This document shows positions 52,301-61,336 of a stretch of 64,000 nucleotides of DNA, piece by piece. A model generated the notes under the pieces. That model searched no databases. It saw only the letters and a program-made list of their open reading frames with translations, and was not told where the DNA came from. Within the stretch, counting starts at the first letter, position 1. Every line of letters starts with the position of its first letter. Made by a program: the position numbers and the translations under genes. The stretch is taken from the IMG/VR virus record IMGVR_UViG_3300031787_000052, positions 20,770 through 84,769 of that record. One strand, 5' to 3'. The stretch comes from a virus.

Positions 52301-54869
52301 TAGCATATGTAATAGTTTTATTAAAACTATACCCTTGTTGGGCGGCATCATCAGGATTTGAACCCGATACCCAACTTGGGTCGGTAACTCCTGTTATCCC
52401 TCTACTTCCAAATTGATTATAACCTGATATTGTTTGACTAGAATAGTATATTAAATTTGGGTCAGTAGAAGGTTGTGTTTTAGAAAACCTTATCAAGTCA
52501 CCCTGTCCCACAACTTGAGGGTTCTCCCCTATTCCATCATCAGGAGGTAATGGAGGCATAACCATAGCAAATACATTATCAAAGTGAAATTTACCAGCAT
52601 TAGCCGTGGCATTTACATTAAAAGATACTTTAATCCTATTTACACCACCTCCAGGATTTATAGTCGGGTCTGTTGGGTCCTCATCAAAAAACTTCGCTTT
52701 TGTGTTAAACAAATTCATTTTTTCTGAATAAGGAATGCTTTGGGTAAATGTGCGTTTTGTAGTACTTTCTGTCTCCCCATCACCATCAGAACAAGCAAAA
52801 TTTGTGGGGTTATCTAATGTTATAATATTAAATAATTCCGGTATGGTAGTAGTCGTTCCTAGTTGATAGTTAGTTGATAAAGTTTGTGGTAGACTGTTAG
52901 TTGAGCCAGGTGGTATTGTTGATGGAGTTGCCAAATTACTAGATATTTGATTCGGACCATCACTTTGAGTACATTCACACAATTCACAATCAGGATAAGT
53001 CAATAAGGGTAAATTAATACCTTGGTTTTCACACTTATCATTCCATTCATTACATTTACCCGTCCATTTATTACATCTCCAATTACCAAAACCCCTAAGT
53101 ACATTTGAACTACAAATCATTTGTTTTAATCCACAAATAAAGTCCTTTATTTTACAAATTGCCCAAGCAACTATATGGGCAATGAAGATTAATATTGTTA
53201 ATATAGGTTTAGCAATAAGAGCCAATATTGACATCAAAAGATACAACAAATCAAACTGAAATTGGGCATCATTAGCCGGAAATGGACTATTCGTACTTTC
53301 ACAAGTTTCATCCAAGATATCTCTAACAGATATAAATTTTTTAACACCCGAATTTGACCTGTATTCGGATATTAATTCAGAAACAGTATAAACTTTATTA
53401 TACCTCATTTCATAAAATCTATCTATACAATCAACCGCTTCTTGAACCATTCTCTGTCCAATTGATGTTAGATTATTGGCAGAGTCAGTAAGACCATAAT
53501 CTCTCCAATTTACGCTGAAAGCATATGAAGCTTTAACCATTTTGAATCTATTGTCATTGTAGTCAGTTGTTGGGTTAGGTGCGTTACATTTAATTTCTGT
53601 TGATGGATAGAAAGCATATGGGTCATTGTCTGGGTCAGGAGTTGATGTAATAGTGGTGGGTCCTCCTATGGTTACGACAGTCTGATAGTCATCCCATCCC
53701 CATTCCTTAATATTAGGAACTAAAAAAGAAGCTCTTTTAATCTTTCCTATTGTTGCAGGTTGAGCCCAGTCCACTTTGAATCTATACCTTGCTCTTGTGG
53801 GAACCCCCACTTTAGGGTCGTTAGAAAAGGTTCGTTCTCCAAATTCATTTGTATATACAAAATCCAAATTCATCGGCACATCTATCAACCATGCTCCATT
53901 ATCATCAATAACTTGCCCACCATCTTCTAACTGATATTCTTCAAGCACAGGATAACCATCACTATCAACTCCTATTGTTTGTCTTATTGCCAAAATAATT
54001 CCAGGACCGGCAATTAATTGACACAAATTACCTAACTTTCTATTAACTTTACATTTTCTTTTGACCGCTCTTTTATCTTGGTTAGATATAATTGACCCCA
54101 TAAAAATAGCCGCCGGTAACAACTGAATTCCCGCCTCTTTTGATAAATCAAAATCCGTTCTTGTAATACCTAATTCACAAATTTCAGGTTGTCCCCACAA
54201 TGGATACACTTCAATTACTCTATTAAAACTTAAAAGTTGTGGTAAGGTATCTAAAGTATTTGATGAATTGAATCTAACCCCTGATATTTGATTTTCTGTC
54301 GCAATCCCCAATCTTATTAAATCTTGTGGTGACAAAGAAAATTCTCCAATGTCTGATAAATCAATATCAACGTGAATAGTCTGACTTCCAAGTGGCACAC
54401 CAAACAACATAAAGTCACCACTATCATTTGTTTTAGCCGTGAATTTATAATACTTATCATAAACTTCTATAAGAGTAGGATTTGTAAGTACGTCGTTTCT
54501 TGATGGGAATGTACCTGTTGGTGTGTGACCTCCGTGAGACTTTGTATATGGTAATAAATTATATCGATACCCATCGTCATTAACATCATCCAATGTTTTG
54601 TATGGATATAGTTCAGATATTACAGGATTTTCTTCGTCTTCTGTGGTTAGTGGGATAAATACAGATACTTTACAGTTAGGTAACCCCAATCCATTATTTG
54701 CGGTTATTCTACCAATAACAACACCATAATCAGCACAAACTCGATTATAAATGTCACTTTGTAATATCTTGAGTGATAATATTTCTAAGGATTCAAAGTC
54801 TTGTTCTAACTGTACCTTTATTGATTTGTCTTTTCCGACTTCCGTCCTAATCCTATATGATTTTGGCAT
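49329..54869 (-). CDS. Giant baseplate-region protein with hydrophobic segment, 1846 aa
   Basis: An 1846-aa protein. Residues about 50-190 contain a carboxypeptidase-regulatory-like beta sandwich (VIGRITANNGLGLPNCKVSV, TNDSGDFMLFGVPLGSQTI). Near residues 535-585 lies a long hydrophobic stretch (FDLLYLLMSILALIAKPILT, then IFIAHIVAWAICK), enough for one or two membrane helices, followed by a Cys/Trp-rich segment (CNKWTGKCNEWNDKC, CELCECTQ). The remainder is long, beta-rich and Asn/Pro-rich, with another Cys cluster near nt 50690-50790. No T4 equivalent is recognisable. Placement straight after gp6 suggests a baseplate or tail-tip protein. The membrane segment is unusual for a structural protein and could act at the host envelope. 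Confidence 0.65.
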   Translation of the reverse strand: MPKSYRIRTEVGKDKSIKVQLEQDFESLEILSLKILQSDIYNRVCADYGVVIGRITANNGLGLPNCKVSVFIPLTTEDEENPVISELYPYKTLDDVNDDGYRYNLLPYTKSHGGHTPTGTFPSRNDVLTNPTLIEVYDKYYKFTAKTNDSGDFMLFGVPLGSQTIHVDIDLSDIGEFSLSPQDLIRLGIATENQISGVRFNSSNTLDTLPQLLSFNRVIEVYPLWGQPEICELGITRTDFDLSKEAGIQLLPAAIFMGSIISNQDKRAVKRKCKVNRKLGNLCQLIAGPGIILAIRQTIGVDSDGYPVLEEYQLEDGGQVIDDNGAWLIDVPMNLDFVYTNEFGERTFSNDPKVGVPTRARYRFKVDWAQPATIGKIKRASFLVPNIKEWGWDDYQTVVTIGGPTTITSTPDPDNDPYAFYPSTEIKCNAPNPTTDYNDNRFKMVKASYAFSVNWRDYGLTDSANNLTSIGQRMVQEAVDCIDRFYEMRYNKVYTVSELISEYRSNSGVKKFISVRDILDETCESTNSPFPANDAQFQFDLLYLLMSILALIAKPILTILIFIAHIVAWAICKIKDFICGLKQMICSSNVLRGFGNWRCNKWTGKCNEWNDKCENQGINLPLLTYPDCELCECTQSDGPNQISSNLATPSTIPPGSTNSLPQTLSTNYQLGTTTTIPELFNIITLDNPTNFACSDGDGETESTTKRTFTQSIPYSEKMNLFNTKAKFFDEDPTDPTINPGGGVNRIKVSFNVNATANAGKFHFDNVFAMVMPPLPPDDGIGENPQVVGQGDLIRFSKTQPSTDPNLIYYSSQTISGYNQFGSRGITGVTDPSWVSGSNPDDAAQQGYSFNKTITYANHKINPTTGPEQAAKTVDYEIFGSEESLGAQRFGFDDEYFQVIYTGTVGTFLIQAASEGTSPNSFAHRFLNGGMYFVTNTYENSLFSPNLSTPCSMPPSSPPEICADVNVISQATEIKRPMDVLPDYSDYRVVFMVRGVDPHSTKVMCKYDLSALFGETLTDDGFFNLTRTEQFMAYQNIPIQPTMRTVKHNLTNSYNSDPYSGNDLFYDTFGFTPDPVQFTPFNSLKPLYYSALDSTNPAGADLDAYNDVTVSNFSDATSNQDIIKIDDLNNYNKESWFDITSNYGDNKPDFATYDTSVASGDNDNEFNTFVNGRNRGYFKGEIVEGGSLLYIPESTNPMTFDYSNAFLSPPPDDIGCRMLQHYYYGARFSSPSLGVYIDLQPGGSGRKFVMRSDRLPVSDTPEDTNPNGTTNAGQPEVSLPPTNALPTTTLSMIGFNNPQLDISIIPLDGEVPAIVPPPVSSNQADNIENQQDTENTPISNIAGSFSCDGVVPLECYDVNSAGEVFVQPVTHPCFTNNCCNGDSESKCYGCDGDKIMAYGCYKLITDPWKSRKTDKYLMNEWLLRLRISFAACRNVWGHMFTNQWVNGTLFAYPLQVQTRYTSPGEDIPTYDANGNITNGTIGPNQPYSCYCTHLAYFDYQNNNFYYRVTPYSETTGYIGRTSDKTIRGRDLDGNRRILGNPTTMMDLGPRNDYMDELSYSDEFQGYVVDRLDSTTFQDVDELLNLFIIQRLVSASIRDIIKTSAKAGANNDPVKKYFSRDNLKVDGDYAQMLAINSQLGVIAFDTGLYTDPNDIFFSRANSDKGVFGVFFSADSQVRDWITPKRTIVSPGGDPIFPCTFDENPIFSQEIPMYLWHVKPNSSGDSIFGDQLNEWDTLPISAGQFNHVKYQSIDRLSTSTPFGSRTMTPNQQDNESYFKGFISNTYNDLTDAAYPSVGSETYFSPRDIGNVGKVNNTAPFYFYFGLVKGSSAFDRFTTKWIDGRKKNVY

Positions 54870-54885
54870 TACTACTCTATTTTTT

Positions 54886-54893
54886 AATAAATA
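54886..54893 (-). promoter_or_regulatory. TATTTATT motif, possible late promoter element
   Basis: TATTTATT on the minus strand, 16 bases before the ATG of the 1846-aa gene, in a 74-base gap after gp6. The same gap holds TATCTTTTG, one base longer than TAnnTTTG. Confidence 0.25.
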
Positions 54894-54943
54894 GTTTATT
54901 GTCTATTTTCAAAAGATAGAGGAGATACTAATAAAATAAATTA

Positions 54944-56782
54944 TCAAGAAAAATTGACTGACTTAAAGTTCTTTACTCTAACTGTTATGTCCTTACCGGG
55001 AAATCTAATTTGGTAAGTTTGGTTTGGTTCCGCAAATAAAGTATCGTCAATTAATTCAATTTGTCTTGTTTCAGGGTCAGAGTATCTTTGTGAAGTTTGA
55101 GATGAGGAATATTGACCTCCAACCAAATTATAGAATGTAATATTCGCTAATGTAATAACCCCATTTTCATTCTGAATTTGTCTTCTCAATTCTGAAACAT
55201 AAACATTCTCACCCATCTGTCTGTTCAATGGACTAAAGAAGTTTGTTACAATATTAATCACTTGAGATATTAAAGCTCCTTGATTTTGACTACTATCTAA
55301 TACAACTTCAATTATTATTGAAAGGTCAACCACATTTGCCGACATAACTGATATGTAATCATTCAACATTCTGTAATTAGACAAATAATTAGCAACATTA
55401 TTTTTCAAAGTATTTGAGATGACCTCGGTTAGATTACCTGTCTCATCGTAAGCCAACATTTGAATTTTAATTTTATTATTTTCTTCGGTAATCGCCACTT
55501 TAGCCGGTGCCCCGAATTGTGACGGCATTGTTCTTATGATTGAATCATAGTCATTTACAGTCACTGCTCTGTTTTGAGCAGCAAAATTAAATCCTACTAA
55601 ATTTCTAACCTCTTCAACCGTTGGTATATTCGCACCACCTATGGCCGCCGTCACATTGTTACATTTTAATGAATTAACAACACTCGTATTAACTGAAGAA
55701 GATGGACCATTTACGTAAAAAGAAACCGTTCCTATTTGTGTTATTACATTAACACCGACATTACTACTTAATCCCCCTCCAATTCTATACTGAACGAACA
55801 ATGTTGTATTTGACTTTAACGTACTACCCAAAGCAAAGTTGTTTGAATATTTATACAAATCCAACTTCATCCCGTTTCTCGCAAATTCTCTTAATTGTTC
55901 ATCAGCAGATTGACTTCCTCCTCCAAAGGTCATTTTCATATAACCTTCAGGTGTAAATTCGGTAATAAACTTATTAGAAGTTGTGATATATTTTCCTACT
56001 TTAATACCAGGTGAGTCGGCGGTTTTAGTTGGGTCTTCAACAAAAACTCTATCTTGAGCAAGTGCTTGTACTTCATACCATCTATTATCTAAACCTAAAA
56101 ATTCTTGGGTAGATGGTACACTTGCATACTGTGTTCCATCTTTTAATAAAACACTTGTAACTCCTAACACATTTTTTTCAGGTAAAAAAACTTCATAAAA
56201 AGGTTTCACATCATTTGGTGTAATAACCTTCTTAAATACTTTTGTAATACCGTTAACAACTGTCTCTCTTTTAGTGATTGTATAATTAATAAGGATATTA
56301 TTTGAATCAAAATTTGGTATTACCAACCTGTTTGATGCACCTTCAGCATTAACCGCTGAAGAAAAATCAATGTCATATACAGTTTCAAAAACTTGTCCGG
56401 CGCCATTAACTTGTGACCCTCTTCTTAATATACCGCAATATCTCAAATCTTCTTTATCTCCGAATGCCGGTACCGTAATTGATAAATCAACTAACGCAAC
56501 TGATGGTCTTTGTCCTGGTACCTTTAAACCGTAAGTTCTGGCAATATTATATATTGATGACCTCTGTTGAGCGTATTGTAATACTGTTTCTTGAATACTT
56601 CTATCTATGTTGAAGTGGAGGTTGTCGGTTACCGCAGCGTTCAAATCCAACAATACCGAAAACACGGCAGCGTCATTAACATTGTCAATGAGGTCGGGGT
56701 AATACGTTCTTGTAAAATTAATAAGTTCGGTCCTTATTGCTTCAAAATCCCTGGTGGTATATGATATTTTCTTATTTGCCAT
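54944..56782 (-). CDS. gp6: Baseplate wedge protein, gp6/gpJ-like
   Basis: A 612-aa protein of the gp6 baseplate family, which forms the ring of wedge dimers around the hub and drives sheath-triggering rearrangement. The N-terminal half is diagnostic: YTTRDFEAIRTELINFTRTY, NDAAVFSVLLDLNAAV, ETVLQYAQQRSSIYNIARTY and GLKVPGQRPSVALVDLSI. The C-terminal half includes the baseplate_J-like stretch AVTVNDYDSIIRTMPSQFG and repeats typical of the trimerising end (NYRMLNDYISVMSANVVDL). Length is close to T4 gp6 (660 aa). It follows gp25 directly, the same order as in most contractile tails. Confidence 0.9.
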   Translation of the reverse strand: MANKKISYTTRDFEAIRTELINFTRTYYPDLIDNVNDAAVFSVLLDLNAAVTDNLHFNIDRSIQETVLQYAQQRSSIYNIARTYGLKVPGQRPSVALVDLSITVPAFGDKEDLRYCGILRRGSQVNGAGQVFETVYDIDFSSAVNAEGASNRLVIPNFDSNNILINYTITKRETVVNGITKVFKKVITPNDVKPFYEVFLPEKNVLGVTSVLLKDGTQYASVPSTQEFLGLDNRWYEVQALAQDRVFVEDPTKTADSPGIKVGKYITTSNKFITEFTPEGYMKMTFGGGSQSADEQLREFARNGMKLDLYKYSNNFALGSTLKSNTTLFVQYRIGGGLSSNVGVNVITQIGTVSFYVNGPSSSVNTSVVNSLKCNNVTAAIGGANIPTVEEVRNLVGFNFAAQNRAVTVNDYDSIIRTMPSQFGAPAKVAITEENNKIKIQMLAYDETGNLTEVISNTLKNNVANYLSNYRMLNDYISVMSANVVDLSIIIEVVLDSSQNQGALISQVINIVTNFFSPLNRQMGENVYVSELRRQIQNENGVITLANITFYNLVGGQYSSSQTSQRYSDPETRQIELIDDTLFAEPNQTYQIRFPGKDITVRVKNFKSVNFS

Positions 56783-56788
56783 GTACTA

Positions 56789-57247
56789 TTAAATATTAAT
56801 TATAACAAAATCACTACTATTAAAAACACTATCTGTAATTGTGTAGTCAATTCTTACAACCGCGGTATGCTCCATTTGACCAATACCCGGTACTCTATAA
56901 ACTTTCTGCCCATCATCATTTACGTATTCACCCTTTCCTTCTTCACCTTCAGACGCCGCTTTAACAGAAATTTGAGTGATTGTTAGATTAGGTAAATATT
57001 CTTGTACCGACTCACGGATTTCCGCCTCTATTTCAGAAAAAGTTGGTCCATCTAATGGCTCAAAAATAAATTCATATAATCTTGTTCCAAAATCAGGTAA
57101 AAAATATCTAGTACCTTTTCTTGTTAAAAGAAGGTGAATTAAATCAGTTCTAATTTCCTCATCTGCGGTTTGAGTTAAAAACAGATACTTACCAGTCTGC
57201 GAATCCGCAAAAGGAAAATTTATACCGTATGTATTACCTAAAGCCAT
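56789..57247 (-). CDS. gp25: Baseplate wedge protein gp25 (GPW/gp25 family)
   Basis: A 152-aa protein with the gp25/lysozyme-like fold signature of all contractile tails: EEIRTDLIHLLLTRKGTRYF, PDFGTRLYEFIFEP and IEAEIRESVQEYLPNL, including the conserved core Arg and Pro-Asp-Phe-Gly. It nucleates the inner ring with gp6, which is encoded six bases further on. A Glu/Gly/Lys-rich loop (EGEEGKGEYVNDDG) is inserted before the last strand, making it slightly longer than T4 gp25 (132 aa). Confidence 0.93.
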   Translation of the reverse strand: MALGNTYGINFPFADSQTGKYLFLTQTADEEIRTDLIHLLLTRKGTRYFLPDFGTRLYEFIFEPLDGPTFSEIEAEIRESVQEYLPNLTITQISVKAASEGEEGKGEYVNDDGQKVYRVPGIGQMEHTAVVRIDYTITDSVFNSSDFVIINI

Positions 57248-57259
57248 TTAATATAAATA

Positions 57260-57883
57260 CTAGTCCGTTTGTTTTATATTATAGTAGTAACTATCACCAT
57301 CTTCCGCAACCCACCTATCTGATAAAGTTTCAACAGAAGGTAATTCGGTATCAACTTTTATTTTTTTTGGTTCTATCGGAAACTTATTTGTTACCCAATT
57401 TGAGTCTCTCCAATAAATTCTATTATTTGGTTGGCATAATAAGTAACCGTCATCGGCAATAAGTATGTGCCCACACTTATAATCCGAAGGTTCGTCCGAA
57501 TATGGATTTCTATACCAATCAACCGTCATTAAATAAGTTGCCCAAATTTTTGACCCATCCCTTAAAACAACTTCACAGCGTTTTTCATATAAATATTCAT
57601 ACGTGGTTACCGTTACATTCTCTGAAAAACAATCCCATAATTGTTTAAAATGAAAAGGTATGTCATTGGTGGGTTCTTTTAAGAATATTTCAGAGATTGG
57701 TACTCGTGACCTCATCATACCATAATCGGTCATTACGTGAAATGTTAAAATTTTACCGGCAATTGATTGTATCGCGAAAGCATAGGCTTTATGAAACTTA
57801 TTATCATCTTCAGGATTTTTAGTAAAGTGAGAAACCCTCACTAAACATTTAAACAACTCTATGTTCTCATTATAAACTGCCAT
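57260..57883 (-). CDS. Unknown protein at the head of the baseplate cluster
   Basis: A 207-aa protein with many aromatic residues (YGMMRSRVPISEIFL, WATYLMTVDWYRNPYSDEPS, HILIADDGYLLCQPNNRIYW). No membrane segment or catalytic motif. It is the first gene after the terminator at 57905-57928 and precedes gp25 by 12 bases. T4 gp53 sits near gp25 in some phages, but I find no gp53 motif here, so I leave it unnamed. A baseplate or tail-associated role is suggested only by position. Confidence 0.55.
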   Translation of the reverse strand: MAVYNENIELFKCLVRVSHFTKNPEDDNKFHKAYAFAIQSIAGKILTFHVMTDYGMMRSRVPISEIFLKEPTNDIPFHFKQLWDCFSENVTVTTYEYLYEKRCEVVLRDGSKIWATYLMTVDWYRNPYSDEPSDYKCGHILIADDGYLLCQPNNRIYWRDSNWVTNKFPIEPKKIKVDTELPSVETLSDRWVAEDGDSYYYNIKQTD

Positions 57884-57904
57884 AACTATAAATATCTAAA
57901 ATAA

Positions 57905-57928
57905 AAAATCCCGATTTCTCGGGATTTT
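57905..57928 (-). terminator. Rho-independent terminator after nrdA
   Basis: A 10-bp stem (57905-57914 with 57919-57928; aaaatcccga and tcgggatttt) with a 4-base loop lies three bases past the nrdA stop (57932). On the minus strand it is followed by T residues. The inverted repeat could also stop plus-strand transcripts. It separates the DNA metabolism operon from the baseplate cluster. Confidence 0.85.
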
Positions 57929-57931
57929 GTA

Positions 57932-60364
57932 CTATGATGAACATCCGAAACATTCGAAATCGGAGTTCGCTGGTTTTGGTGGTAAATTCATACTACTATA
58001 ATCAACCTTTGGTGGTTCAGGTGTTACATTTGGTTTTGTTGTTTTTGATATATCAACTGCCAAGTGTTTAGCCCCTGTTGAAATCGCCTTTGTTCTAACA
58101 TAGTAACAAAGTGTTTTCAATCCCCTTTCCCAACTATAAAAATGTGATGATGAAATCTTTGACAAAGATGGATTTCCCATGTAGATATTCATTGACTGTG
58201 ATTGGTCAATAAATGGTCCTCTGTCTGATGCCATCTCAATCAATTCTTTTTGAGATATTTCCCAAATTGTTTTATACTTTGGGATTAAGTGTTCAATTCT
58301 TTTAACTTTTTTGTTGTATTGTCTGTCTTCGGGGTCAAGGTAATTATTGAAGTTAATACCTTGAATGGACCCTTCGTTTAAAATTATCTCATTCTTTAGG
58401 TCTTCACACCAAATACCCAACTTTTCAAAGTCGTTAATCAAATACTTATTAACAATCATGATTTCTCCCCCAACAACTCGTCTGTTAAAAATAGCCGAGT
58501 GAGCCGGTTCTGTCATTTCATACGACCCTGTAATTTTTGCCGATGACGCCACAGGCATTTGAGCCGTGAATAGAGAGTTACAAACTCCATAATCTTTAAC
58601 TTCTTCTTTTAATGAATTCCAGTTCCACCTTCCTGAAAGTTCAGACTCAGTTAATCCCCACATATCGAATTGAAATACTCCTTTTGACATTGGTGAGTCG
58701 TTGAAATAATTGTAGGGTTTGTATTCTCCTGACTTACAGAGAGAGCAACTTTCAGTTACCGACGCAAAATAAATTGTTTCAAAAATTTCTTTATTAAGCT
58801 TACGAGCTTCTTCTGACGTAAAAATATAATCCATCAAATAGAATACGTCGGCAAGTCCTTGAGTACCTATAGCAATTGCTCTCTGTTCTAAACCGCCCTT
58901 ACGTCCTTTTTCTGTTGAGTAGCTATTAATATCAACAACTTTGTTTAGAGCTCTTACTACTTTGCGAGTTTCTTCATATAAAAGTTGGTGATTGAATTCT
59001 CCATCTTTAACAAAGTTCTTCAATACCATTGAAGACAATGTACAAATTGCTGTTGTATTTTCATCAGTATATTGGTAAATCTCATTACAAAGGTTTGATT
59101 GTTTAATAACACCAATGTTTTGGTGATTGGTCTTTTTGTTGGCGTTATCTTTAGAACACAGATATGGTACTCCAGTTTCAATTTGAGATTCAATAATTTT
59201 TGACCAAACTTCTTGGGCTTTAACTTTTTTACCAAGGCCCATATTAACCGCCTTATTATAATTTTCATCATATTCTGTTCCAAAACATTCTTGTAGTGGC
59301 TTTAATCCTGACTTTGTGATGTCATTAGGACAGAACAAATACCAATCATCATTCTCTTTAACAGCTTTCATGAAGTTATCAGGTAACCAAAGAGCCGTGA
59401 ATAAATCTCGAGCCCTCAATTCTTCAGCACCGGTATTCTTTTTAATATCTAAAAGGTCAAAAATGTCTTTATGCCAAGGCTCAAGATAAATTGCCGCGGA
59501 GCCAGGACGACGACCTTGTTGATTGAAGAAGCGAAGTGATTCATTAACAATCTTTAGATACTTCAGAAGTCCTCCTGCGTATCCACCTGATGATGAAATA
59601 CGACTTTCCTTACTACGAATGTTTGACATTGAAAGTCCGATACCAGCGGCGTCAGATGAATAAGTTGAGATATCTCTCATTGTATTCAAAAGACCTTCTC
59701 TTGAGTCAGAATCGTTATAATGAAGAACACAAGAGGCAAGTTGTGGTACTTTTGTACCGGCGTTAATCATAATAGGAGTTGCCGGTGATATAAGTTGGCT
59801 TGACAAGGACTTGTAATATTCCACCGCCTGTTCAAATGACTTTGTCACCCAAAGAGCCACACGCATATACATATGTTGTGGTCTTTCAACAGTTTCACCA
59901 CTTGGTAACTTTAACAGATACATTTCTTGTAGTGACCTCCAAGCGAAGTAGTCAAAGTTATAATCATTATCGTGATTGATAACCTCATCAATGTTACTTG
60001 GTCCGTATAATTCAATGGTTTCCATCAACTTATCATTAATAATACCATCAACGTGTAATGTATGCATTGTATTTGAGAAACTTGGGCTAGTTTCTTTATG
60101 ATAAGCAGAAATTGCCACCGATGAAGCAAGACGAGAATAATCATGGTGACTACCAGTATAAGCAGCTGCTATTTCATAGACCAATTTGTCCAATTCTTTT
60201 GTGGTAATCTCGCCTTCAGTTGGTACTGAAGTGATTACCTTAATAAAAATCTCATCAGAATTAACATTCAAACCTTTAGCAGCTCGCTTAATTCTATTGT
60301 AAATTTTCTGTGGGTTAAACGACGCATCGTCTCCACTACGTTTCTTAATTTTTAGTGACATCAT
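57932..60364 (-). CDS. nrdA: Ribonucleoside-diphosphate reductase alpha subunit, class I
   Basis: An 810-aa class I reductase large subunit that converts ribonucleoside diphosphates to deoxyribonucleotides with NrdB. An ATP-cone is at the N-terminus (KKRSGDDASFNPQKIYNRIK). Catalytic residues can be seen: the first redox Cys (PQLASCVLHY, near 212), the NLCNEI motif with the thiyl-radical Cys and Glu (near 424-429), PVASSAKITGSYE, a Tyr pair in the radical-transfer path (LKTLCYYVRTKA) and a C-terminal reducing pair (CFGC). Length exceeds T4 NrdA (754 aa). It follows nrdB by 19 bases and ends at the hairpin terminator. All key residues are intact. Confidence 0.96.
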   Translation of the reverse strand: MMSLKIKKRSGDDASFNPQKIYNRIKRAAKGLNVNSDEIFIKVITSVPTEGEITTKELDKLVYEIAAAYTGSHHDYSRLASSVAISAYHKETSPSFSNTMHTLHVDGIINDKLMETIELYGPSNIDEVINHDNDYNFDYFAWRSLQEMYLLKLPSGETVERPQHMYMRVALWVTKSFEQAVEYYKSLSSQLISPATPIMINAGTKVPQLASCVLHYNDSDSREGLLNTMRDISTYSSDAAGIGLSMSNIRSKESRISSSGGYAGGLLKYLKIVNESLRFFNQQGRRPGSAAIYLEPWHKDIFDLLDIKKNTGAEELRARDLFTALWLPDNFMKAVKENDDWYLFCPNDITKSGLKPLQECFGTEYDENYNKAVNMGLGKKVKAQEVWSKIIESQIETGVPYLCSKDNANKKTNHQNIGVIKQSNLCNEIYQYTDENTTAICTLSSMVLKNFVKDGEFNHQLLYEETRKVVRALNKVVDINSYSTEKGRKGGLEQRAIAIGTQGLADVFYLMDYIFTSEEARKLNKEIFETIYFASVTESCSLCKSGEYKPYNYFNDSPMSKGVFQFDMWGLTESELSGRWNWNSLKEEVKDYGVCNSLFTAQMPVASSAKITGSYEMTEPAHSAIFNRRVVGGEIMIVNKYLINDFEKLGIWCEDLKNEIILNEGSIQGINFNNYLDPEDRQYNKKVKRIEHLIPKYKTIWEISQKELIEMASDRGPFIDQSQSMNIYMGNPSLSKISSSHFYSWERGLKTLCYYVRTKAISTGAKHLAVDISKTTKPNVTPEPPKVDYSSMNLPPKPANSDFECFGCSS

Positions 60365-60383
60365 AGTTTATAAAAATAACAAA

Positions 60384-61331
60384 TTAAAAGTCGTCGGTAA
60401 AGGACAAAGTTTCATTCAACTTTGCTTTTTGATATTCAACAGTTCTAGATTCAAAGAAATTACCCTTTGTTTCTACTGCAATCTGCTCCATAAATTTAAA
60501 TGGTTGTTCAACATTAAAATGTTTCTTACAACCAAACTTAACGAGTAGTCCATCAACTACAAATTCAAGGTATTGCTTCATTAGATTTGAATTCATACCA
60601 ATAAGTGAAACTGGTAATGATTCTGTAATAAATTCTTTTTCAATCTCCAAAGCTGACAATAGAATTTCTTTAATTCTTTTTTCACTTGGTTTGTTTTCTA
60701 CGTGATTGTTTAACAAATGAATTGCGAAGTCACAATGTAGATTTTCATCTTTAAAGATAAGTGAGTTTGCGTTACACAAACCCTGCATCAGTCCTCTTGA
60801 TTTCAACCAAAATATTGAGCAAAACGACCCCGAAAAGAATATACCTTCAACCGCCGCAAAGGCAACTAACCTTTCCTGAAAGGATGCATTTGTAATCCAT
60901 TCCAAAGCCCATTTTGCTTTCTTTTGTACCGCAGGTAATCTGTCAATAGCATGAAAACACTCGTCTTTCTCTTTTGGATTTGAAACATAGGTGTCAATCA
61001 AAAGTGAATACATCAAACTGTGGATATTTTCCATAGCTAATTGAATCCCGTAGAAAAATTTTGCTTCGGGATACTGAACTTCACGATAGAAGTTCTCCGC
61101 TAAGTTTTCATTAACAATACCGTCAGATGCCGCAAAGAATGATAAAACATTCTTAACGAAGTATTGTTCATTTTCGGATAGATTTTGCCAGTCTCTGATG
61201 TCACCTGACAAATCTACCTCTTCAGCCGTCCAAAATGCGGCTTGGTGCATTTTATAAAACTCCCAAATATCGTTATGCTCGATAGGAAATATTACAAACC
61301 TATTTGGGTTTTCTACTAAAATCTTCTCCAT
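60384..61331 (-). CDS. nrdB: Ribonucleoside-diphosphate reductase beta subunit, class I
   Basis: A 315-aa small subunit carrying the di-iron/tyrosyl-radical cofactor. Iron ligands follow the eukaryote-like R2 pattern: Asp40 in [10 protein letters not shown], Glu101 and His104 in MENIHSLMY, the later Glu in [12 protein letters not shown], and Glu and His in [10 protein letters not shown]. Tyr108 is the expected radical Tyr. The C-terminal LSFTDDF tail docks to NrdA. All ligands are present, so it should be active. It lies between the helicase and nrdA in the same minus-strand operon, ensuring dNTP supply during replication. Confidence 0.96.
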   Translation of the reverse strand: MEKILVENPNRFVIFPIEHNDIWEFYKMHQAAFWTAEEVDLSGDIRDWQNLSENEQYFVKNVLSFFAASDGIVNENLAENFYREVQYPEAKFFYGIQLAMENIHSLMYSLLIDTYVSNPKEKDECFHAIDRLPAVQKKAKWALEWITNASFQERLVAFAAVEGIFFSGSFCSIFWLKSRGLMQGLCNANSLIFKDENLHCDFAIHLLNNHVENKPSEKRIKEILLSALEIEKEFITESLPVSLIGMNSNLMKQYLEFVVDGLLVKFGCKKHFNVEQPFKFMEQIAVETKGNFFESRTVEYQKAKLNETLSFTDDF

Positions 61332-61336
61332 ATTAA

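Noticed and set aside
57260-57883. gp53 identity for the gene before gp25
   Set aside because: Size and place would fit, but none of the gp53 sequence features can be recognised.
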